Shown: piece after piece, positions 34,676 through 42,604 of the stretch
Layout: each line of letters begins with the position of its first letter
Position numbering within the stretch: the first letter of the stretch is position 1
Origin: Murimonas intestini
GTDB lineage: Bacteria > Bacillota > Clostridia > Lachnospirales > Lachnospiraceae
Reading direction: 5' to 3'
DNA length: 64,000 bases
NCBI GenBank assembly: GCA_003148945.1
Contig: QGGY01000001.1
Location: 62,001-126,000, forward strand
The notes under the pieces: generated by a model
What the model saw: the letters and a program-made list of their open reading frames with translations, nothing else
Databases searched by the model: none
Told to the model about the DNA's origin: nothing
Translations under genes and position numbers: made by a program

Positions 34676-35551
34676 TCACAGGGGGCTGTTCTTATATTGT
34701 GACGGGGCAGCCCCAAAATGCTTTTTAAACAGCTTGCTGAAATGGTAGACGTCCTCATACCCTACCAGAGATGCGATCGTCTGTATGCTTTCAGACGGGT
34801 TTGCCTCCATCAGCTCTCTGGCCTTCTCCATGCGGAGGTCGATCAGGTAGTTGATGGGGGTGTCACCTGTCTCAGACTTGAATATCTTTGAGATATAAAA
34901 AGTGCTCAGATACATATTCCTTGCTATCTGGTCAAGGGATATTTTTTCATGGTAATGCTCATCCAGATACTGGATAATCTGTTTCACAACATATTTCTTG
35001 CCCGTGGACTCAAAGACGCAGCCCTCAGACGGTGCGAGGGCGTCCCTGGTGCCTGTTGAATCTATCTGTTCGCGCACAAGCAGAAGGAGCAGCTGCATCA
35101 GATATGATTTCAGCATGAAATACCGTCCGGGCCGGCATGTCTTATATTCTTTCGTCATCGCATTGCATATCTTAAATACTTCCTGTTTCAGGATACCGTC
35201 CATTGTAAAATGACACCGCCCGTTAGCCAGTGTAAAGTGGTTTTTTTCCATCCCCTTAAAATGGATATTGGTGAAGGACAGATAACATTCAATAGCATGG
35301 TTGTCGGGATTCAGGATCAGGCTTTTGTGGTATGTACCAGGATTTAATATGATCAGATCCCCCTCTTTCCCCACATACCAGTTCCCGTCTATAAAATATC
35401 TGGCCTGCCCCTTCATAATAATAGCCAGCTCAATAAAATCATGGCAGTGATAATTCTTCTCATCCTCCGTCCGCGCCAGCTGGGAAATAAAAAGAAAAGT
35501 AGGGTTCAGGTCTTCATATGTCAAATCATATTCATATTGTTTATTATTCAT
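34676..35551 (-). CDS. AraC-family transcriptional regulator with cupin sensor
   Basis: 291 residues. The N-terminal half (about 20-130) is a cupin-type sensor (CHDFIELAIIMKGQ, DLIILNPGTYHKSL). The C-terminal 100 residues carry the two helix-turn-helix motifs of AraC, with ARNMYLSTFYISKIF and YEDVYHFSKLFKKHFG. It probably senses a sugar or related small molecule. Its gene ends 25 bp from the end of gldA, which it may regulate, though no binding sites can be read off. Confidence 0.92.
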   Translation of the reverse strand: MNNKQYEYDLTYEDLNPTFLFISQLARTEDEKNYHCHDFIELAIIMKGQARYFIDGNWYVGKEGDLIILNPGTYHKSLILNPDNHAIECYLSFTNIHFKGMEKNHFTLANGRCHFTMDGILKQEVFKICNAMTKEYKTCRPGRYFMLKSYLMQLLLLLVREQIDSTGTRDALAPSEGCVFESTGKKYVVKQIIQYLDEHYHEKISLDQIARNMYLSTFYISKIFKSETGDTPINYLIDLRMEKARELMEANPSESIQTIASLVGYEDVYHFSKLFKKHFGAAPSQYKNSPL

Positions 35552-35576
35552 TATTCGTCACCTCATTTAGAATTTC

Positions 35577-35605
35577 ATTATATCGTTTTTTGGGGAAATG
35601 CTCAA
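35577..35605 (-). promoter_or_regulatory. predicted promoter of the AraC gene
   Basis: Read on the minus strand: TTGAGC (35605-35600), 17-bp spacer, TATAAT (35582-35577), 26 bp before the start codon. Confidence 0.6.
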
Positions 35606-35673
35606 TTGTTAATTGAAAAAAATGTGGGAACGCTGTTAAAGGGTAACGGGACGCTTTGTGCGGGAGGCAGTGA

Positions 35674-35931
35674 GCCGTCAGGAAGGGGAGCGGTGGGGTT
35701 CGTTGTTCTGTCCGACCGCTGCGGAGTGAAAATCTAAGGCTCCGTGCCCCGCTCGAACCGCAAAAAGCGGCCGGAAACTCGGTGCGCTTGCCGATGCAAC
35801 CGCCCCTCAGACAGCTCCGGCCTCGAGTGCAAGCACTCGTTTTTGCTGACCGCGGGTCCCACAGCCTAAGATTTTCATCTTCCTCACTATAGTCCGCCAC
35901 AACGAACCCCACCGCTCCCCTTCCTGACGGC
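35674..35931. repeat. 258-bp element with 33-bp perfect terminal inverted repeats
   Basis: The arms at 35674-35706 and 35899-35931 are perfect reverse complements (33 of 33). Pairing resumes inside: GAAAATCTAAGGCT (35728-35741) against AGCCTAAGATTTTC (35863-35876). The centre has more hairpins, such as CGAGTGC-AA-GCACTCG at 35824-35839. No target duplication or transposase gene is visible. Confidence 0.75.
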
Positions 35932-36163
35932 GCCAAGTTTACTGGCACAAAGCTGACTGTTATAAACAGGCTATGGCTGAGAATTAATGCAGCCAAGTAT
36001 ATTCTGCCCCCGGGTAGTTATCCATACAAAGGTGTTCCGGGAATCCTCAAAGGTAGTGGTTTCACCTATGCCCCAACCTCATTGCGGGAGCCAGCTTTGC
36101 ACCGAAAAACTTGGCATCAGCGGGAGGGTTCGGACTGAACCACGAACCCTCCCGCCCGCTGAT
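35932..36163. repeat. imperfect inverted repeat plus strong hairpin
   Basis: GCCAAGTTT followed by an imperfect arm (35932-35958) is complementary to 36089-36115 ending AAACTTGGC. Directly after, 36116-36132 (ATCAGCGGGAGGGTTCG) pairs with 36143-36163 with a 4-base bulge. No T run follows, so a plain terminator is unlikely. Confidence 0.6.
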
Positions 36164-36360
36164 TCACAACCTATAATGCAAAGCGTTCTCCCCCTTTCAA
36201 TCTCCTAAACTACCACGTCATCAAAGCGCTGTACAAAATAATACATGCAATGTACAAGAAATTACATTTTACTTTTTTTTGAGGAGACTATAATAATCAA
36301 AAGAATGAAGCAAGGGATTTAAATGTTGTATTCGGAAATAAAAGGGAAGGATGAGCAGAA

Positions 36361-37773
36361 ATGACAAAAAATTTAACCACCGGGCAGCCGGCAAAGCTTA
36401 TTGTGCTGTTTACTATTCCGCTGCTGATAGGAAATCTGTTCCAGCAGTTCTACAGTATGGCTGACACCCTGATTGTAGGCCGTACCATCGGCGTCAATGC
36501 GCTGGCAGCCGTAGGATGTACGGGAAGCATCACGTTTTTTATACTTGGATTTGCGCAGGGACTCAGTTCCGGGCTTTCTATTATAACGGCCCAGAGATTC
36601 GGGGCACAGGATGAGGAAGGGATACGCAGGAGCGCAGCGGCTAGTATTATGATCAGCCTTTGTGTCACCATTATCCTGACAGCTCTGGCCATACCTCTTA
36701 CTATGCCTCTGCTGAGGATGCTGCAGACTCCGGAGGAGATCATCGGGGATGCATATCAGTATCTGGTGATCATTTTCATAGGGACCGGGGCCTGTGTACT
36801 GTTTAACCTGCTCTCCAACCTGGTGAGGGCGCTGGGGGATTCAAGGACGCCTCTTTATTTCCTGGTGATCGCCTGTGTGCTGAACATAGGGCTGGATTTC
36901 CTCTGTATCCTGGGATTTAATATGGGAGTGGCAGGGGCTGCTTGTGCTACGATTCTGGCTCAGCTGGTTTCAGGCATACTGTGCATCGTCTATATTAAAA
37001 AGAAACTTCCTCTGCTGTGGCTCACCAGAGATGATTTCAGGATAAGAAGATGGGAGATAGCAGTGCACCTTAAAGTAGGGCTGCCCATGGCTTTCCAGAC
37101 ATCCATCATTGCCATTGGTTCTCTGATCCTCCAGTTCGCACTCAATGGTCTTGGGGCAGTTTCAGTGGCAGCTTACACGGCAGCACAGAAGATAGATATG
37201 CTGGCAACTCTGCCTATGTCTTCCTTTGGCACCACAATGGCAACATATGCGGCCCAGAACTATGGAGCACAGAAATATGCCAGGATCAGGAAAGGTGTAT
37301 TCCAGTGTGCCGTTATCTCAGTCAGCTTTGCCGTTGCCATGGGGCTGGTCAATACCTTCGCAGGATACCAGCTGGTAGAGATTTTTGTGGGAGGAGGCCA
37401 GAAGCAGGTGCTTTCACTCGCTGAGGTATACTTAAGAGTCAACGGAAGCATGTATTTTGTATTATCACTCCTGTTCATTTTCAGATTTACACTCCAGGGC
37501 CTGGGAAAAGGACTGGTGCCTACTATAGCGGGCATAATGGAACTTGTGATGAGGGCATTTGCAGCTGTTGTGCTGGCCGGTGCATTTGGATTTGCCGGCG
37601 CGTGCTGGGCAAATCCCCTGGCATGGCTCGGTGCCTGCGTACCGCTGGCAATAGCGTACATTATCACACATAAAAAAATGCCGAAGCAGGATTTGGATGT
37701 TATGAGTCAAAACTCCTGCAGCAGGCAGACAGGATATCAAACCTGCAGCGCAGCAGAGCAGCGGGGGATTTGA
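36361..37773 (+). CDS. MATE-family multidrug/cation efflux transporter
   Basis: 470 residues with twelve membrane helices in two homologous halves. It begins LTTGQPAKLIVLFTIPLLIG and carries the typical MATE segments FYSMADTLIVGRTIGVNALAAVG and QNYGAQKYARIRKGV, each split over helices. It exports drugs or metabolites using a cation gradient. The last 25 residues are hydrophilic and poorly conserved-looking. A dispersed repeat begins 18 bp after the stop codon. Confidence 0.9.
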   Translation: MTKNLTTGQPAKLIVLFTIPLLIGNLFQQFYSMADTLIVGRTIGVNALAAVGCTGSITFFILGFAQGLSSGLSIITAQRFGAQDEEGIRRSAAASIMISLCVTIILTALAIPLTMPLLRMLQTPEEIIGDAYQYLVIIFIGTGACVLFNLLSNLVRALGDSRTPLYFLVIACVLNIGLDFLCILGFNMGVAGAACATILAQLVSGILCIVYIKKKLPLLWLTRDDFRIRRWEIAVHLKVGLPMAFQTSIIAIGSLILQFALNGLGAVSVAAYTAAQKIDMLATLPMSSFGTTMATYAAQNYGAQKYARIRKGVFQCAVISVSFAVAMGLVNTFAGYQLVEIFVGGGQKQVLSLAEVYLRVNGSMYFVLSLLFIFRFTLQGLGKGLVPTIAGIMELVMRAFAAVVLAGAFGFAGACWANPLAWLGACVPLAIAYIITHKKMPKQDLDVMSQNSCSRQTGYQTCSAAEQRGI

Positions 37774-37791
37774 CCCTCGCTGCATTCGCCA

Positions 37792-37839
37792 AATGCACAT
37801 GCAGGCATGTTCACTTGGCTTATTGCTCGCGGGAATAAA
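37792..37839. repeat. dispersed intergenic repeat, copy 2
   Basis: Matches the repeat at 27311-27367: GCATTCGCCAAAT, then CACATGCAGGCATGTTCAC, then AATAAA. The core ACATGC-AG-GCATGT is a perfect palindrome in this copy. It directly follows the MATE stop codon. Confidence 0.6.
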
Positions 37840-37858
37840 CATATTCAATCCGGGGATA

Positions 37859-38023
37859 CTAGTATAACGCCCAGCAAATACCTTTATGTTTCGCTGGCCT
37901 GATTTCCCGATAGCACAGGCGCAAAAGCCTCAGCGTAGCCCGCTACGCCTGCGTTTTTGCACCTGCACTCTCGAAAAATCATTCTCACCGAACCATAAAG
38001 GTATTTACTTTGCGTTATACTAG
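37859..38023. repeat. 165-bp element with 30-bp terminal inverted repeats
   Basis: Arms 37859-37888 and 37994-38023 match as reverse complements at 27 of 30 positions, starting CTAGTATAACGC. An inner hairpin pairs GCAAAAGCCTCAGCGTAGC with GCTACGCCTGCGTTTTTGC. It fills most of the 309-bp gap between the MATE and YdcZ-like genes; nothing else is seen there. Confidence 0.75.
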
Positions 38024-38082
38024 GAAAAAATGCAGATACGGATAATCGCAGCTGCAAAAACAAAAGGATTGGAGATGGAAGT

Positions 38083-38511
38083 ATGTTTGGTATTTTAATC
38101 GCGCTGCTCTCTGGTGCGCTGATGAGTGTCCAGGGAGTGTTCAATACGGAAGTGACTAAGAACACCAGCTTGTGGGTCTCCACAAGCTTTGTTCAGTTTT
38201 CGGCTCTTATTGTGTGCCTGATCGCCTGGTTTTTTACGGGGAGGGAAAGCTTTGGGACACTTCTGCAGGTTCCAAATAAGTATGCGCTTCTGGGCGGAGT
38301 CATTGGAGCTTTTATCACTGTGACTGTGATAAAGAGTATGTCTGCCCTGGGGCCGGCAAGAGCAGCTATGCTGATAGTGATAGCCCAGCTGGTGGTAGCT
38401 TACGCCATTGAGCTGATAGGATGCTTTGGAGTAGATAAGCAGCCGCTTGAATGGAGAAAAGTGTTAGGTATGGGCATAGCGATAGCAGGTATCGTCATAT
38501 TTAAGTGGTAA
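38083..38511 (+). CDS. YdcZ/DUF606-type (DMT superfamily) membrane protein
   Basis: 142 residues with five hydrophobic helices, starting FGILIALLSGALMSVQGVFNT and ending GMGIAIAGIVIF, the pattern of the DUF606/YdcZ family. GGAGA lies upstream of the ATG. Some relatives act as paired transporters, but this gene is alone and no substrate is known. Confidence 0.85.
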   Translation: MFGILIALLSGALMSVQGVFNTEVTKNTSLWVSTSFVQFSALIVCLIAWFFTGRESFGTLLQVPNKYALLGGVIGAFITVTVIKSMSALGPARAAMLIVIAQLVVAYAIELIGCFGVDKQPLEWRKVLGMGIAIAGIVIFKW

Positions 38512-38528
38512 ATCGTATAAATTTGCTA

Positions 38529-38557
38529 TTGTAATCGGACAAGTTTTCCGATAGAAT
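38529..38557 (+). promoter_or_regulatory. predicted promoter of comEA
   Basis: TTGTAA at 38529-38534, 17-bp spacer, TAGAAT at 38552-38557. The spacer holds an ATCGG-N9-CCGAT inverted repeat that could be an operator. Confidence 0.6.
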
Positions 38558-38616
38558 AAAGATATATGCATAAGGGGAACTTTGCGCCTTCAGGTGTAAA
38601 GGAGGTTATGCAAAAA

Positions 38617-39306
38617 ATGAGTTGGATAAAGAAGGTGCCTTTACTGCTTTTGTGCAGTCTTTTAGCGGGCTGTGAGAGGCAGGGAGGCATAGTGTTTGAA
38701 GAAACGGCCGGAGGGCAGCCCAGGGAGGAGGTTCTCTGGACAGAGAGCCTTACGGTCGTGACAGGCAAAGCAGATACAGAAGAGGCAGTGAAGAAGGCCC
38801 GGGAAGAGATCCGGAACGAGACGGTCCGCAGCACAGAAGCAGGATCAATATATGTTCATGTGTGCGGCGCGGTAAAACATCCGGGAGTCTATGAGCTGAA
38901 AAGCGGTGACAGAGTTTATGAGGCTGTAAAGAAGGCCGGCGGGTTTGAAGAGGGAGCTGCTGAAGAGGCAGTGAATCAGGCTGCCGTGCTGGCTGACGGA
39001 CAGAGGCTCTATATCTGGGATAAAGAAGAGGCCATGACTCTTGAAGCCGGGGCAGAAAATGCTGCTGCCGGACAGGCTGCTTTGCAGCAGTCCGCAGCGG
39101 AGCCGGGAGAGAGTAAGGTAGATTTAAATAAAGCCACGAAGGAGCAGTTGATGGAGCTTCCGGGAATCGGAGAGTCAAAGGCAGAAGATATCATGGCTTA
39201 CAGGGAAGAGAACGGCGGATTCAGATCAACAGAAGAAATAATGAATATCAAGGGGATTAAGGAAGCTGTCTATTCCAAAATAAAAGACAAAATCGTAGTA
39301 CAATAA
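38617..39306 (+). CDS. comEA: ComEA-like competence DNA-binding lipoprotein
   Basis: A competence protein that binds incoming DNA outside the membrane. The 229 residues comprise a signal sequence with lipobox LLAGC (so probably lipid-anchored rather than by a transmembrane helix), an SLBB domain (YVHVCGAVKHPGVYEL), a low-complexity Ala/Gln/Glu linker and a C-terminal helix-hairpin-helix domain (VDLNKATKEQLMELPGIG). Start uncertain: ATG at 38617 has AAGGAGG 11 bases away, ATG at 38608 only 2. comEC lies 3.3 kb downstream in the same direction. Confidence 0.9.
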   Translation: MSWIKKVPLLLLCSLLAGCERQGGIVFEETAGGQPREEVLWTESLTVVTGKADTEEAVKKAREEIRNETVRSTEAGSIYVHVCGAVKHPGVYELKSGDRVYEAVKKAGGFEEGAAEEAVNQAAVLADGQRLYIWDKEEAMTLEAGAENAAAGQAALQQSAAEPGESKVDLNKATKEQLMELPGIGESKAEDIMAYREENGGFRSTEEIMNIKGIKEAVYSKIKDKIVVQ

Positions 39307-39321
39307 GGAGAATTGAACAGA

Positions 39322-40011
39322 ATGGCTAGGAAAGTATTAGTAGTGGATGATGAAAAATTAATCGTAAAGGGAATCCGTTTCAGTCTTGAACAGGATGGAA
39401 TGGAAGTAAACTGTGCCTATGACGGCGAGGAAGCTCTGAAGATGGCAAAGGAGAAAGAATACGATATCATCCTTCTGGATGTGATGCTTCCTAAGATGGA
39501 CGGCTTTGAAGTGTGCCAGCAGATAAGAGATTTTTCGAATGTTCCGATCGTTATGCTCACAGCTAAGGGAGATGACATGGACAAGATACTCGGGCTGGAA
39601 TACGGGGCCGATGATTATATAACAAAGCCATTCAATATTCTTGAGGTAAAGGCAAGGATAAAAGCCATCATGCGCAGGACAGAGCGCAAAGCTGCAGCAG
39701 AGGAGCAGCATAAGATTGTGGAGGTGGGAGACCTGGTCCTGGATTGTGAAGGTAGAAGGGTCAGCATTGCGGGAAAAGAAATAAATCTGACAGCAAAGGA
39801 ATTTGATGTACTGGAGCTGCTGGTGTTTAATCCGAATAAGGTCTACAGCCGTGAAAACCTGCTGAATATCGTCTGGGGCTATGAATATCCGGGGGATGTC
39901 AGAACTGTGGATGTACATATCAGGAGACTCAGGGAAAAGATAGAAGAAAATCCCAGCGAGCCGAAATATGTACATACGAAATGGGGAGTCGGGTACTACT
40001 TTCAGCATTGA
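39322..40011 (+). CDS. OmpR-family response regulator
   Basis: 229 residues: a receiver domain with phospho-acceptor D53 (DIILLDVMLPKMDG) and the K in TKPFN, then a winged-helix DNA-binding domain ending TKWGVGYYF. The ATG at 39322 lies 11 bases after AAGGAG; the TTG at 39313 is too close. It is followed by a histidine kinase gene after 73 bp with a hairpin between, so it is the regulator half of that pair. It lies between two competence genes. Confidence 0.93.
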   Translation: MARKVLVVDDEKLIVKGIRFSLEQDGMEVNCAYDGEEALKMAKEKEYDIILLDVMLPKMDGFEVCQQIRDFSNVPIVMLTAKGDDMDKILGLEYGADDYITKPFNILEVKARIKAIMRRTERKAAAEEQHKIVEVGDLVLDCEGRRVSIAGKEINLTAKEFDVLELLVFNPNKVYSRENLLNIVWGYEYPGDVRTVDVHIRRLREKIEENPSEPKYVHTKWGVGYYFQH

Positions 40012-40018
40012 GAAACCA

Positions 40019-40047
40019 GGGACGAAGGGCGAATCCTTTCGTCCTTT
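40019..40047 (+). terminator. hairpin between response regulator and kinase genes (attenuator-like)
   Basis: GGGACGAAGG pairs with CCTTTCGTCC (one bulge) and is followed by TTTT. It probably lowers kinase expression relative to the regulator rather than ending the operon. Confidence 0.45.
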
Positions 40048-40084
40048 TGCGTCTGAGCAGCGCGGATCAGTAAGGGGAAAATAA

Positions 40085-41524
40085 GTGAAAAAGTATTTTA
40101 ATATGGAATTTATAAAGAAGTACGGGAAAAGCCTCCAGTTCAGGATATTTATAATATTTATCCTGGTGGGCGTAGCGCCGATCATAGTACTTAAGTTCGG
40201 CATACTGCATAATTTTGAAGAACAGACACTGCAGCAGCGGGCCAACATGGTCCAGAATCAGTGCCTGTCCATAGCAGATCAGCTCAGTGACTCCCAGTAC
40301 ATAAATGGAAGCCACTCGCAGACCATTGACATGCAGCTCTCACAGCTGGCAAATCTCTATGGAGGCCGTATTGTCATCGTGAACAGGGAGTTTACAATTA
40401 TTAAAGATACGTTTGGGCTTGATGAGAAAAAGGTGATCGTATCAGAGGAGGTCATAAAATCCTTTAAGGGCGAGGATACTATGAACTATAACAGAAAAAA
40501 TGAGTTCATAGAGATGACAGTACCTGTGAAAGATGCAGTCACAAAAGAGATGATAGGTGTCATGATCGTGAGCATGCCCACAGAAGATATCCAGGTGAGC
40601 AAGGATGTGCTCAGCCAGAAGGTGTTTATGCTTCAGCTGGGGATGGGGCTGGTTATCCTGGCAATAGCTTTTTATGCTTCCAGAATGCTTGTTAAGCCAT
40701 TTACAAAGGTTACGAAATCATTGGAGGAAGTATCCGGCGGATTTTCAGAGGAGGACATCTCTATCCCTGATTATACAGAGACACAGCTGCTGGCCGAGGC
40801 TTATAACCAGATGCTTGTGAGGATGAAGGCACTTGATGATTCAAGACAGGAGTTTGTGTCGAACGTATCGCATGAACTGAAGACTCCCATAACTTCCATG
40901 AAAGTGCTGGCGGATTCCCTTCTCATGCAGGGGGACGCGCCTGTTGAGCTGTACAAGGAATTTATGGCTGACATAGCTGAGGAGATCGACAGGGAAAATA
41001 AGATCATAAATGACCTGCTTTCACTTGTAAAAATGGATAAAAAAGCAGCTGACATCAAGGTTGAGGAAAAAAATATCAATGAGCTTCTGGAGCTTATTGT
41101 AAAGCGTCTCAGGCCCATAGCGGACCAGCATGAGGTTGAGCTTATACTGGAGACATTTAAGCCTGTGACAGCGCAGGTTGATGAGACAAAGCTCTCTCTT
41201 GCCATATCTAATCTGATAGAAAACGCTGTCAAATACAATAAAGAGGATGGCTGGGTGAGGATCTCGCTGAATTCAGACCACAAGTATTTTTATGTGAAGG
41301 TGGAGGATTCAGGACTGGGTATACCGGAGGAAGACCAGGAGCATATATTTGAGAGATTCTACAGAGTAGACAAATCACATTCAAGAGAGATCGGGGGCAC
41401 GGGCCTTGGCCTTGCAATCACCAGAAGCGCGATCCTGATGCACAGAGGCGCAGTAAAAGTATACAGCAAAGAAGGCGAGGGGACTACATTTACAGTAAGG
41501 ATCCCCCTCTCATATACACCATAA
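40085..41524 (+). CDS. membrane sensor histidine kinase (WalK/ResE-like)
   Basis: 479 residues: helix 1 (about 20-40), an extracellular sensor region (about 42-180), helix 2 (about 182-202), HAMP, the H-box with H263 in SNVSHELKTPI, and an ATPase domain with NLIENAVKYN and GTGLGLAI. It phosphorylates the adjacent response regulator. The start is GTG with an AAGGGG site. The stimulus is unknown. The next gene, a GerMN lipoprotein, starts 12 bp later and may sense or be regulated by this system. Confidence 0.93.
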   Translation: MKKYFNMEFIKKYGKSLQFRIFIIFILVGVAPIIVLKFGILHNFEEQTLQQRANMVQNQCLSIADQLSDSQYINGSHSQTIDMQLSQLANLYGGRIVIVNREFTIIKDTFGLDEKKVIVSEEVIKSFKGEDTMNYNRKNEFIEMTVPVKDAVTKEMIGVMIVSMPTEDIQVSKDVLSQKVFMLQLGMGLVILAIAFYASRMLVKPFTKVTKSLEEVSGGFSEEDISIPDYTETQLLAEAYNQMLVRMKALDDSRQEFVSNVSHELKTPITSMKVLADSLLMQGDAPVELYKEFMADIAEEIDRENKIINDLLSLVKMDKKAADIKVEEKNINELLELIVKRLRPIADQHEVELILETFKPVTAQVDETKLSLAISNLIENAVKYNKEDGWVRISLNSDHKYFYVKVEDSGLGIPEEDQEHIFERFYRVDKSHSREIGGTGLGLAITRSAILMHRGAVKVYSKEGEGTTFTVRIPLSYTP

Positions 41525-41536
41525 CAGGAGCGAAGC

Positions 41537-42604
41537 ATGAAAAAGATAATATGTTTATTGATAGCCGCCTTCATTGCCATATGTCTGCCGGGCTGTGAAG
41601 AGTCAGCCAGTGAGAAGGGCGGGTATCAGGTATACTATACGAATAAAGACGGGACAAAGCTGACACATGAAGGATATACTCCCAAAGGTCAGAGCGACAA
41701 TGAGTTAATTAAAGAGCTGATCGACAGGATAGCCACGTCCCCCTCATCGTCAGAGCAAAAGAGCGCCAAACCGGAAAATGTAGTATGTACAGGATTTGTA
41801 CTTGACAACAAGCTGCTGACATTAGAATTTAACAGTGCATATAAAGAGATGGATAACATCTCAGAGGTACTGTTCAGGGCAGCGGCAGTAAAGACACTTG
41901 TGCAGCTGCCCTGTGTTGACAAGGTAGCTTTCAACATAGAGGGTAACCCGCTGCGTGACTATGTTGACCAGCCGGTGGGAGCTATGACGGCAGATACTTT
42001 TATAGACAATCAGGGACAGGGGATCAATTCTTACCAATACGCGTCTCTCCCTCTTTATTTTGCAGATTCTTCAGGACAGAAGATCATGAAGGAGATGCGC
42101 AATGTCCATTATTCCAGCAATACTGCTCTGGAGCGTGTGGTGCTGGAGCAGCTCATCAAGGGACCGGTGAACAGCAGGCTGCAGGCAGTGATGCCTGCTG
42201 ATACGAAAGTGCTTTCTGTAACAGTAAAAGGGACAAGCTGTACTGTAAACTTTTCCGGGAGCTTTAATAAGGGAATTGACGGAAAAAATGTCCAGCCTGA
42301 TGCAGCACTTTATTCTGTGGTAAATTCACTCTGTGATTCATGTAATCTGACAGAAGTAAATATCCAGATAGATGGTGAGAGCCAGATAACATACAGGGAT
42401 ACCATCAGTCTGGAAAACGGGTTTGGGCGGAATAAGGATATTATAGTGGTGGCGGACACGTCACAAAAGGCGGAGGACACTGCGGCTGATGATACGGCCG
42501 CTGATACAGGCGGAAGCAGTACAGTGCCTGATCCGCAGGCGGAAACGAGTGTAAGTGCAGATCCCTCAGTAGGGATCGATAAGATTCAGGGAGGGAAAAA
42601 TTGA
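41537..42604 (+). CDS. GerMN-domain lipoprotein
   Basis: 355 residues, exported lipoprotein: signal peptide with lipobox LPGC (cysteine near residue 20), then two GerMN domains (about 30-150 and 170-295) and a Thr/Ala/Asp-rich tail. GerMN proteins are found in spore germination and in two-component operons such as LpqB-type systems. It overlaps comEC by 4 bp. Its role here is probably envelope sensing or assembly; it cannot be stated more exactly. Confidence 0.88.
   Translation: MKKIICLLIAAFIAICLPGCEESASEKGGYQVYYTNKDGTKLTHEGYTPKGQSDNELIKELIDRIATSPSSSEQKSAKPENVVCTGFVLDNKLLTLEFNSAYKEMDNISEVLFRAAAVKTLVQLPCVDKVAFNIEGNPLRDYVDQPVGAMTADTFIDNQGQGINSYQYASLPLYFADSSGQKIMKEMRNVHYSSNTALERVVLEQLIKGPVNSRLQAVMPADTKVLSVTVKGTSCTVNFSGSFNKGIDGKNVQPDAALYSVVNSLCDSCNLTEVNIQIDGESQITYRDTISLENGFGRNKDIIVVADTSQKAEDTAADDTAADTGGSSTVPDPQAETSVSADPSVGIDKIQGGKN

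Larger units (their letters stand above)
35606..36360. other. 755-bp gene-free stretch with nested inverted repeats
   Basis: No convincing gene is present between the AraC promoter and the MATE start; the open frames here are short, lack ribosome sites and cover repeat arms. The stretch holds two large imperfect inverted repeats (35674-35931 and 35932-36163) back to back. The last 200 bp are AT-rich with a possible -10 (TATAAT near 36290) for the MATE gene, but no well-spaced -35. Confidence 0.6.

Noticed and set aside
39358-40248. 296-codon antisense frame over the response regulator and kinase genes
   Set aside because: Both sense genes are complete. The antisense product is Cys/Ile/Leu-rich with no motif.
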